Shown here in pieces: positions 1 through 5,118 of a stretch of DNA of 5,619 nt (positions within the stretch are counted from its first letter, which is position 1; every line of letters begins with the position of its first letter). Source of the stretch: Gammaproteobacteria bacterium (GTDB lineage: Bacteria > Pseudomonadota > Gammaproteobacteria > Pseudomonadales > Azotimanducaceae_A); the NCBI GenBank assembly GCA_002714125.1, contig PAWP01000072.1, positions 3,249 to 8,867 of the forward strand, read 5' to 3'. Made by a program: the position numbers and the translations under genes. The notes beneath the pieces are model-generated. The model was given only the letters and a program-made list of their open reading frames with translations. It had not been told where the DNA came from and did not search any database.

Positions 1-2
1 CT

Positions 3-185
3 CCCTACGATCAAGGTGCTCAGCGTTGCGATCTGCACCTCGCAGGCGCTTCAGGAAGCGAAAAGCAGAGCGAGTTGTTTCTTAAGGATGTATTCGATGA
101 GGCTAACGTGCTTCTGCTGATGGCGCCGCCATCAGCCTCCGAACCGGGGGATGTCCTAGGACGGTGCTGCGCCCGAACCCGCTGA
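3..185 (+). CDS. Possible 3' end of an unidentified gene (partial)
   Basis: One forward frame stays open from the left edge to a TGA at 183-185, giving about 60 residues that I cannot assign to a family. The middle (ELFLKDVFDEANVLLLMAPP, roughly residues 25-44) looks like ordinary protein, an amphipathic stretch followed by a hydrophobic one. The last part, ending in RCCARTR, looks unlike a natural C-terminus. The frame runs through the perfect hairpin at 116-136, which would be unusual if that hairpin is a terminator. The other two forward frames close earlier, at 83-85 and 118-120, and either could instead be the true gene end. No function is proposed, and the stretch may be non-coding. Confidence 0.25.
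   Translation, partial: PYDQGAQRCDLHLAGASGSEKQSELFLKDVFDEANVLLLMAPPSASEPGDVLGRCCARTR
116..136 (+). repeat. Perfect 9-bp inverted repeat (strong hairpin)
   Basis: GCTGATGGC (116-124) and GCCATCAGC (128-136) are exact reverse complements separated by a 3-base GCC loop. The stem is GC-rich and should fold stably in RNA. No run of T follows it, so it is not a classical rho-independent terminator. It could still end or stabilise the transcript of the upstream gene, or be a solitary palindromic repeat. A 10-base palindrome, GTCCTAGGAC, lies shortly downstream at 153-162. Confidence 0.5.
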
Positions 186-315
186 CACGACAATGTCCGG
201 GCTACGGCAAAGCGATTAGCATGCGCAAGGTGGTCAATGGTGACAACTCTGTTAAGTCCTTTCCGGTATGCAGGGAATTCTTTAGCTGTTGCGGGACCGC
301 CCGCATTGACCGGTC
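186..315 (+). promoter_or_regulatory. Upstream region of the hydrolase gene
   Basis: This 130-base stretch should hold the promoter of the hydrolase gene unless that gene is read from upstream, but I see no convincing -35/-10 pair. No Shine-Dalgarno sequence precedes the ATG at 316. The last eight bases before that ATG form a perfect palindrome, GACCGGTC (308-315). The CGGTC within it can also pair with GACCG at 295-299 across an 11-base loop. Either fold would place structure right at the start codon. Confidence 0.25.
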
Positions 316-981
316 ATGAATAGGCCTACTGAATCTTTCATTGTCGAATCGTTCGCTACGGGTCATCTGGGGTGCAACTGTACGGTCGTGGGTGATCCGG
401 TGACCCGGCGCGGGATCATCATTGACCCAGGCGGCGAACCCGAGGTGATCATGGATTACGTGCGCGGGCACCGGCTTTCGATTGAGCGCGTTTACCATAC
501 ACACGCGCATCTGGATCACATGCTTGCCTCACAAGCCATTCACGGGGCCACTCAAGCTGAACTCTTCATACACAAGGCTGATCGGTTTCTCTGGAATGGG
601 TATTTGCGCCAGTGCGAACGGTTGGGTATCGACGGCGGTGAGGCCCCTAAGGCGCATGGATGGATCAGGGATGGCGCTGACCTTGGCTGCTGCGGTGGCA
701 CTGCGCTGCATACACCTGGGCACACACCGGGGTCGGTCAGCTTCTTCTTTGAGCCCGCGGCGCTGTTGGTTGCGGGCGACACCCTGTTCCAACGTGGGAT
801 TGGCCGTACGGACCTGGTCGGTGGCAGTTTCGAGCAGATTGAGCGATCGATCAAACAGCGCCTGTTTACGTTGGAAGAGCGTACTCGGGTCATTACAGGG
901 CATGGTCCCGAAACCACGATTGGATACGAGCGAGAAGCCAATCCGTTCTTTGGCGTCACTGCAGGCACGCGACTCCTCTGA
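316..981 (+). CDS. Glyoxalase II-like MBL-fold metallo-hydrolase (YcbL/GloC type)
   Basis: The 221-residue product is a cytosolic metallo-beta-lactamase-fold hydrolase of the short glyoxalase II-like group. By family knowledge these hydrolyse thioesters such as S-lactoylglutathione in methylglyoxal detoxification. The metal site is complete: THAHLDH (His63, His65, Asp67, His68), His136 in HTPGHTPG, Asp155 in GDTLF and His196 in TGHGPET. The segments FQRGIGRTDL after Asp155 and YEREANPF near the C-terminus are typical of the YcbL/GloC branch. The separate C-terminal glutathione-binding domain of classical GloB is absent, as expected for that branch. The ATG at 316 is the first possible start, because an in-frame TGA lies at 307-309. 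No signal peptide is seen. The 260-base gap to tatT argues against a shared function. The fold and active site are certain, the exact substrate is not. Confidence 0.93.
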   Translation: MNRPTESFIVESFATGHLGCNCTVVGDPVTRRGIIIDPGGEPEVIMDYVRGHRLSIERVYHTHAHLDHMLASQAIHGATQAELFIHKADRFLWNGYLRQCERLGIDGGEAPKAHGWIRDGADLGCCGGTALHTPGHTPGSVSFFFEPAALLVAGDTLFQRGIGRTDLVGGSFEQIERSIKQRLFTLEERTRVITGHGPETTIGYEREANPFFGVTAGTRLL

Positions 982-997
982 ACCTGCTGCCCCTGGG

Positions 998-1025
998 TTG
1001 GGCTGAGGGTGAGTCTGAGTACAAT
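998..1025 (+). promoter_or_regulatory. Candidate sigma-70 promoter of the transporter operon
   Basis: TACAAT at 1020-1025 matches the -10 consensus in five of six bases. TTGGGC at 998-1003, 16 bases upstream, matches the first half of the -35 consensus only. Transcription would start near 1032, just before the Shine-Dalgarno sequence of the 65-codon frame at 1048, leaving a leader of about 210 bases ahead of tatT. The location fits, but the weak -35 makes this tentative. Confidence 0.3.
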
Positions 1026-1047
1026 AGTTGATCGGACGGAGGCGCAA

Positions 1048-1245
1048 ATGGAGGAATACACAGTGACGCTTGCCGGATTGATTTCCGGGGCAGCAATCCG
1101 ACGCCTGGCGCTTCGTACAGGCCCGGCTGCTGATCGTGCTGTCGATCTCCATTGGCCAACGCCCACTTGCTTGGGTTTTGGCCGGTTCCACAACAGCACA
1201 GCGTTGCCGAATGCTGCAACAATTCTCCTCAATTCCGGGCCATGA
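1048..1245 (+). CDS. Hypothetical 65-residue ORF, possible leader gene coupled to tatT
   Basis: An ATG at 1048 is preceded by GGAGG at 1038-1042 with a 5-base gap, a good ribosome site. The frame runs 65 codons to a TGA at 1243-1245. Its stop overlaps the tatT start as ATGA (1242-1245), an arrangement common in translationally coupled genes. tatT has no evident Shine-Dalgarno sequence of its own, so ribosomes finishing this frame could reinitiate there. The product begins MEEYTVTLAGLISGAAIRR and has no signal peptide, membrane segment or motif that I recognise. It is not a known part of TPAT transporters. A GTG at 1009 would add 13 residues but lacks a better ribosome site. The overlap could be chance, so I rate it possible rather than established. 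Confidence 0.33.
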   Translation: MEEYTVTLAGLISGAAIRRLALRTGPAADRAVDLHWPTPTCLGFGRFHNSTALPNAATILLNSGP

Positions 1246-2105
1246 CCTTGCATCGCACATTACGTACGAGCACGCTTGCTACCTTACTCACTGTTGTACT
1301 CAGTCTGTCGGGCTGCGCAGCCCTGATGTCGAGTGTTACCAACTCGCTCGCTGAGGACCTGGCGACGACTATTCTCAACAGCGATGATCCAGATACGGTG
1401 CGCGCAGGAATACCCGCGTACATCATCATGGTTGACAGCTTTTTGAAGAGCGACCCGTCGAATACTTCATTACTGCTCGCGGCATCGTCGCTGAACGGTG
1501 CATTCACGGTATTCACGGAAGGTGAGCAGCAGAAGCGTCTTGCAACAAAGGCGCTAAATTACGCGTTTGCTGCGGCCTGCAGCAAACGGGGATTTTGTGC
1601 ACTGCGGACTGACCCTTTTATTGAGTTTGAGGAACAAATCAACCGTATCGAGGCCGAAGATGTGCCGGTGTTTTATGCCGTGGGTGTTGCATGGACCGGG
1701 TGGCTACAGGCGCATAGCGACGATTGGGCCGCAATTGCCCAGTTGGATAGAGCCAAACGAGTAATGACTCGGGTAGTTGAATTGGATGAGGGGTTTTCCG
1801 ACGGGGCAGGGCATCTGTACCTCGGTGGTATGGAGACGCTCCTCCCGGCTTCTATGGGTGGCCGCCCTGAGCAGGGACGTGAGCATTTCGAACGGGCTAT
1901 TGAGCTCGCGGGTGGCAAGTACCTCATGACCAAGGTCATCTATGCTGAGCAGTATGCGCGCCTTGTTTTCGATAAGGCGCTGCACGACAAACTGCTACGG
2001 GAAGTCCTTGAAGCGGAACCTGTAGCTCCTAACATGACCCTGACCAATGTGTTGGCTCAGCAGCGTGCAGCAGTGCTGCTAGCGGAATCGGACGAGTATT
2101 TCTGA
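1242..2105 (+). CDS. tatT: TRAP transporter T-component lipoprotein TatT (TPR-like)
   Basis: The 287-residue product is the T component of a TPAT transporter, a periplasmic lipid-anchored helical scaffold. In T. pallidum its counterpart (Tp0956) forms trimers that bind the solute-binding protein. Residues 1-24 are a lipoprotein signal peptide with basic residues, a leucine/valine-rich core and the lipobox LSGC, giving lipidated Cys25. Ala26 at +2 would suit outer-membrane sorting if the host is a gammaproteobacterium. The rest is helical: AGIPAYIIMVDSFLK (55-69), SLLLAASSLNGAFTVF (76-91), and the family hallmark from HLYLGG (191) through LLPASMGGRPEQGREHFERA (200-219) to YARLVFDKALHDKLL (238-252). 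Cys113 and Cys119 in the mature protein could form a disulfide. A longer frame opens at 1152, but the extension would bury the signal peptide, so the ATG at 1242 is chosen. It overlaps tatP by one base (TGATG). Confidence 0.9.
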   Translation: MTLHRTLRTSTLATLLTVVLSLSGCAALMSSVTNSLAEDLATTILNSDDPDTVRAGIPAYIIMVDSFLKSDPSNTSLLLAASSLNGAFTVFTEGEQQKRLATKALNYAFAAACSKRGFCALRTDPFIEFEEQINRIEAEDVPVFYAVGVAWTGWLQAHSDDWAAIAQLDRAKRVMTRVVELDEGFSDGAGHLYLGGMETLLPASMGGRPEQGREHFERAIELAGGKYLMTKVIYAEQYARLVFDKALHDKLLREVLEAEPVAPNMTLTNVLAQQRAAVLLAESDEYF

Positions 2106-3124
2106 TGCGTTTATATACTGTTCTAGGTGCGGCTTTGCTGTCACTTTCGTTGCTTGCAATTGACGCTGAAGCGAAAACACTGAAGATTGCGACGATTTCC
2201 CCGGACGGACTGGGTTGGATTAAGAAACTGCGCGGCGGTATGCAGGAGGTTCGTTCGCGCACGGATGGGCGCGTCAAATTCAAGCTGTATCCCGGCGGCG
2301 TGCAGGGGGATGACATTACGGTATTGCGCAAGATTCGTATTGGGCAACTCCATGGTGGTGCCGTGGCCGCGGGAACCTTGACGCGGTTTTATCCCGACCT
2401 GCAGCTCTACAACCTGCCACTGCAGTTCCAGAACTTTGATGAGGTTGATCGGGTTCGGGAGGTCATGGACCCGCAGATAATTGCGGGGCTTGACGAGGGA
2501 GGGATGGTCAGTTTTGCGCTCATCGAAACCGGCTTTGCCTATGTTCTTTCGAATTCACCTGTCCGGTCGGTTGATGATCTGCGACGGATCAAGGCCTGGG
2601 TCCCTGATGGTGACCCGATTTCGGTGCGCATCCTTGGGCACTACGGCGTGAGCCCGATACCGTTGGCCATCACTGATGTCCTCGCGGGACTGCAGACCGG
2701 CTTGATCGACGCGGTTGCAGTGCCGCCCCTCGTGGCGATTGCGCTGCAATGGCACAACCAGGTGAAATACCTGACTGACATGCCCGTCATGTATATCTAC
2801 TCGGCGCTCGCTTTGGACAAGAAAAGCTTGCACGGCGTATCGACTGCTGACCGGGTCGCTGTCGAAGAGGTGATGAACCGGGTGCTTCGCGAGGTTGATC
2901 GCGACAACCGGACTGACAACATCAAGGCGTTTGACGCTTTGCTCGCAACAGGTATAGAGCGAGTTTCGGTTTCGGGCGATGCTTTGGCGGAGTGGCGCAC
3001 CATTGCGCAGAAATCCATCATCGACCTCACCACATCAGGGGAAGTGTCAAGTGAAGGAGTTGCAGCCATCTCAAAGTTGCTGGAACAGTCGCGTGTAAGC
3101 AATGCGCAGGCTTTGGCGCACTGA
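2105..3124 (+). CDS. tatP: TRAP transporter solute-binding protein TatP (DctP family)
   Basis: This 339-residue periplasmic protein is the solute receptor of the transporter. A Sec signal peptide covers residues 1-23 with a likely cut after A21-E22-A23. There is no lipobox, unlike the lipidated treponemal homologue. The DctP fold follows: beta strand KTLKIATISPDG (24-35), GRVKFKLYPGGVQGDD (55-70), VLRKIRIGQLHGGAVAAGTL (73-92), and LAITDVLAGLQTGLIDAV (187-204), the usual ALQTG.vDa motif. At the site where typical TRAP binding proteins have KxRVP, with a ligand-carboxylate-binding arginine, this protein has KAWVPDGDP (163-171), so Trp165 takes the Arg place. I recall tryptophan or other non-arginine residues in TatP relatives, which points to a non-acid or hydrophobic ligand, but the ligand is unknown. 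The start overlaps the tatT stop by one base and has only a weak ribosome site, which implies coupling. Confidence 0.93.
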   Translation: MRLYTVLGAALLSLSLLAIDAEAKTLKIATISPDGLGWIKKLRGGMQEVRSRTDGRVKFKLYPGGVQGDDITVLRKIRIGQLHGGAVAAGTLTRFYPDLQLYNLPLQFQNFDEVDRVREVMDPQIIAGLDEGGMVSFALIETGFAYVLSNSPVRSVDDLRRIKAWVPDGDPISVRILGHYGVSPIPLAITDVLAGLQTGLIDAVAVPPLVAIALQWHNQVKYLTDMPVMYIYSALALDKKSLHGVSTADRVAVEEVMNRVLREVDRDNRTDNIKAFDALLATGIERVSVSGDALAEWRTIAQKSIIDLTTSGEVSSEGVAAISKLLEQSRVSNAQALAH

Positions 3125-3146
3125 CATCGTCCGCTTACGGCCGATG

Positions 3147-3185
3147 CCAGCCATAGTAGCCATCCATGCGCATGGAGCCGGCTGG
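3147..3185 (+). repeat. Nested palindrome and inverted repeat in the tatP-tatQ gap
   Basis: TCCATGCGCATGGA (3163-3176) is a perfect 14-base palindrome that can fold as a 5-bp stem with a GCGC loop. It is flanked by an outer inverted repeat, CCAGCC (3147-3152) with GGCTGG (3180-3185). No T run follows, so a strong intrinsic terminator is unlikely. It lies 22 bases after the tatP stop, in the only sizeable gap inside the operon. Hairpins after binding-protein genes often protect the upstream mRNA or partly stop transcription, so more binding protein than permease is made. That role is inferred here. As DNA, the palindrome could also be an operator. Confidence 0.5.
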
Positions 3186-3273
3186 TGTAAAGCTTCGTTT
3201 GAGGCTGGAGCATACCGGTGAGTAGCTGGTAGCCTTGGTAACGAGGTATCAGAAAACGCCTTCTCTTTTCGTA

Positions 3274-3753
3274 ATGTTCACCTACGTACGGCAATCCCTA
3301 GCAATTCTTCACCGCGTTGAAGACGGTGTCCTGGTATCGGCGCTGCTGACGATGCTGGGAGTTGCGCTGTTCCAAATTGTGCTTCGCAATGTGTTTGATA
3401 CTGGGCTCACCTGGGCTGACCCGTTTGTTCGCAGACTGATCCTCTGGGTCACCATGCTGGGCGCGATGGTAGCGACTCGGGAGCAGAGCCACATCGCCAT
3501 CGATGTGGTTTCGCGGTACCTGGGGTCTTTTGGCCGCGCGGCACGCGTCGCTAGAGTTGTCTTCTCAGCCGGCGTCTGTAGCGTTGGTGCGTGGTATTCG
3601 TGGGAGTTCCTGCAGTACGAGCGTGAAGACGGCACCATTGCATTCGGCATTGTTCCTGAGTGGGTCTGTCAGTTGATTCTGCCGATCGGCTTCGCCGTGA
3701 TGGCGATTCGCTTCATCATCGCGGCGTTTTTGCAACCAAGGAGTGAAGCCTAA
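3274..3753 (+). CDS. tatQ: TRAP transporter small membrane subunit TatQ (DctQ family)
   Basis: The 159-residue inner-membrane protein is the small permease subunit that pairs with TatM. Four hydrophobic segments lie at about residues 18-40, 50-68, 92-115 and 129-151. The DctQ signature is clear: ALFQIVLRNVFDTGLTWADP (31-50), then RRLILWVTMLGA (53-64) and REQSHIAIDVVSRYL (69-83). The start is uncertain. The ATG at 3274 gives the usual short N-terminus before VEDGVL but has no Shine-Dalgarno sequence. A TTG at 3235 would add 13 residues (MVTRYQKTPSLFV) with only a weak GGTGAG site at 3217-3222. An in-frame TAG at 3223 excludes starts before it. I prefer 3274 on family length. The stop overlaps the tatM start by one base (TAATG), indicating coupling of the two permease subunits. 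It lies 149 bases after tatP. Confidence 0.9.
   Translation: MFTYVRQSLAILHRVEDGVLVSALLTMLGVALFQIVLRNVFDTGLTWADPFVRRLILWVTMLGAMVATREQSHIAIDVVSRYLGSFGRAARVARVVFSAGVCSVGAWYSWEFLQYEREDGTIAFGIVPEWVCQLILPIGFAVMAIRFIIAAFLQPRSEA
3738..3743 (+). promoter_or_regulatory. Ribosome binding site of tatM
   Basis: AAGGAG ends 9 bases before the ATG at 3753, inside the last codons of tatQ. It is the clearest Shine-Dalgarno sequence in the operon and fixes the tatM start. tatM can therefore load its own ribosomes as well as being coupled through the TAATG overlap. Confidence 0.7.
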
Positions 3754-5036
3754 TGCAGTCGGCGCTGTCAGCCCTTCTTGGAGTCCTTGCTCTTATCGGT
3801 ACGCCGCTGTTTGTAGTGATCCTGGCAGCGGCGATGGTGGGTTTTTACTACTCAGACATACCGCTGACCGTCATTGGGATCGAGATCTACCGACTGGTCT
3901 CGACTCCGTTGCTGATTGCGCTGCCGCTGTTCACGTTTGCCGGCTACGTATTGGCTGAGAGTCAGGTTTCGCACCGGATGGTGCGGCTTTCGGAGGTCTT
4001 TCTGGGATGGCTGCCAGGCGGCCTGGCGCTTGTTTCCTTCACGACATGCGCATTCTTCACGGCTTTTACCGGCGCGTCCGGTGTCACCATTGTTGCTGTC
4101 GGTGCGCTGCTGTTCCCAGCCCTGATTCAAGCGGGTTACCGAGAGCGATTTTCGCTCGGCCTTGTAACAACCTCAGGCAGTCTTGGGCTTTTGCTCGCCC
4201 CATCGCTGCCGCTCATTCTCTATGGCGTGCTTGTTCAGCAAATGGACATTCCAAACCCATTTCGGATCCAGGACCTGTTCATCGCCGGACTCCTGCCCGC
4301 ATTGCTCATGATTGTGCTGCTCACACTCTACAGTTTGTATGCCAACCGAGGTACACAGCTTCACCGCGGGCACTTTAGTCGCGACCAGGCCCTTGCCGCG
4401 CTCTACGCTGCGCGCTGGGAACTACCCATGCCGGTCATTGTGCTTGGTGGAATCTACTCTGGCTATTTTGCAGTATCCGAGGCTGCCGCGGTGACCGCGT
4501 TTTACGTCATGATTGTCGAGGTGTTTGTCTATCGTGAAGTTCCTCTGCGGGAACTGCCTCGGGTTGCTCGCGAAGCGATGATGATGGTGGGCGGCATTCT
4601 GTTGATCCTGGGTGTATCGCTCGCCTTTACCAACTTCCTGATCGATGCCGAAATCCCCCAGGCGCTGTTTGATTGGATGGCAACGTTCATCGACTCGAAA
4701 GTCACCTTCCTTATCCTGCTGAACCTGGCGCTGCTGGTCCTGGGAGCCATTCTCGACATCTTCTCCGCCTTGGTGATCATGATCCCATTGATCGTGCCGA
4801 TTGCGGTCGGTTTCGGAGTTGATCCGGTACACCTGGGCATTATCTTCCTCGCCAACATGCAGATAGGGTATTTCACCCCACCTATTGGTATGAACCTCTT
4901 TATTGCAAGCTATCGCTTTGGGCGACCTATACTTGAGATCTACCGCGCGACGCTGCCGTTCATGGCAGTACTGCTTGTAGCACTGGCCTTCATTACCTAC
5001 GTTCCTGGACTCAGTCTAGCTTTCCTGGATCGTTGA
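3753..5036 (+). CDS. tatM: TRAP transporter large permease TatM (DctM family)
   Basis: The 427-residue inner-membrane protein is the transport channel of the system. By family knowledge it drives solute import with a sodium or proton gradient together with TatQ. Its length is normal for a stand-alone DctM, and it is not fused to TatQ as in the treponemal homologue. Hydrophobic segments fill nearly the whole chain. Family motifs, in order, are IALPLFTFAGYVLAES (55-70), FTAFTGASGVTIVAVGALL (102-120), SGSLGLLLAPSLPLILYGVL (141-160), GGIYSGYFAVSEAAAVTAFY (232-251), LGAILDIFSALVIMIPLIVP (330-349), GVDPVHLGIIFLANMQIGYF (355-374), and TPPIGMNLFIAS (375-386). The two pseudo-repeated hairpin-loop regions, around SGSLGLLLAPSLPL and FTPPIGMNL, correspond to the substrate/ion site in the family. 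Nothing looks truncated. Closest paralogues would be C4-dicarboxylate or sialic acid TRAP permeases, but the tatT neighbour places it in the TPAT type. Confidence 0.95.
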   Translation: MQSALSALLGVLALIGTPLFVVILAAAMVGFYYSDIPLTVIGIEIYRLVSTPLLIALPLFTFAGYVLAESQVSHRMVRLSEVFLGWLPGGLALVSFTTCAFFTAFTGASGVTIVAVGALLFPALIQAGYRERFSLGLVTTSGSLGLLLAPSLPLILYGVLVQQMDIPNPFRIQDLFIAGLLPALLMIVLLTLYSLYANRGTQLHRGHFSRDQALAALYAARWELPMPVIVLGGIYSGYFAVSEAAAVTAFYVMIVEVFVYREVPLRELPRVAREAMMMVGGILLILGVSLAFTNFLIDAEIPQALFDWMATFIDSKVTFLILLNLALLVLGAILDIFSALVIMIPLIVPIAVGFGVDPVHLGIIFLANMQIGYFTPPIGMNLFIASYRFGRPILEIYRATLPFMAVLLVALAFITYVPGLSLAFLDR

Positions 5037-5118
5037 TTCTTTGACGCCGACGGTAGGGTCGCTCCACCGAAGTGGGCTAGAATCATTGTCTCGTCTGGGA
5101 GGACATGCCGAATCTGCG
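5037..5118 (+). promoter_or_regulatory. Intergenic region between tatM and the GAF gene
   Basis: No convincing terminator is visible after tatM. The only fold seen is a weak CCAC-CGAA-GTGG hairpin at 5064-5075 without a T run. TAGAAT at 5078-5083 matches the -10 consensus in five of six bases, but no good -35 box sits at the right distance. GGGAGGA at 5097-5103 is a strong Shine-Dalgarno core, although it ends 15 bases before the ATG at 5119, further than ideal. The GAF gene may have its own promoter here or be read on from the transporter operon. Confidence 0.3.

Noticed and set aside
482..1006. Plus-strand 174-residue frame inside the hydrolase gene
   Set aside because: It is a shifted-frame shadow with no motifs, while the hydrolase frame carries all catalytic residues.
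1152..1241. N-terminal extension of tatT by 30 residues
   Set aside because: It would place a polar, cysteine-containing stretch ahead of a well-formed lipoprotein signal peptide that starts naturally at the ATG at 1242.
529..1260. Long minus-strand frames (243 and 233 residues) opposite the hydrolase gene and the gap before tatT
   Set aside because: Most of their length is antisense to a gene with a complete metal-binding site, their products are low-complexity and match nothing I know, and two overlapping antisense frames here are best explained by GC-rich codon use.
1082..1354. Frame between the hydrolase and tatT reading RLLIVLSISIG, resembling part of a membrane protein
   Set aside because: It has only a GTG start at 1136 without a ribosome site, and it runs over the tatT signal peptide in the wrong frame. 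It could be a gene remnant, but nothing else supports that.
3144..3221. 25-codon frame in the tatP-tatQ gap
   Set aside because: It has no ribosome site, the peptide has no recognisable character, and its codons are largely the palindromic DNA.
4422..4832. Minus-strand 136-residue frame rich in histidine, aspartate and glutamine opposite tatM
   Set aside because: The composition is what antisense reading of hydrophobic membrane codons produces, and it has no independent support.
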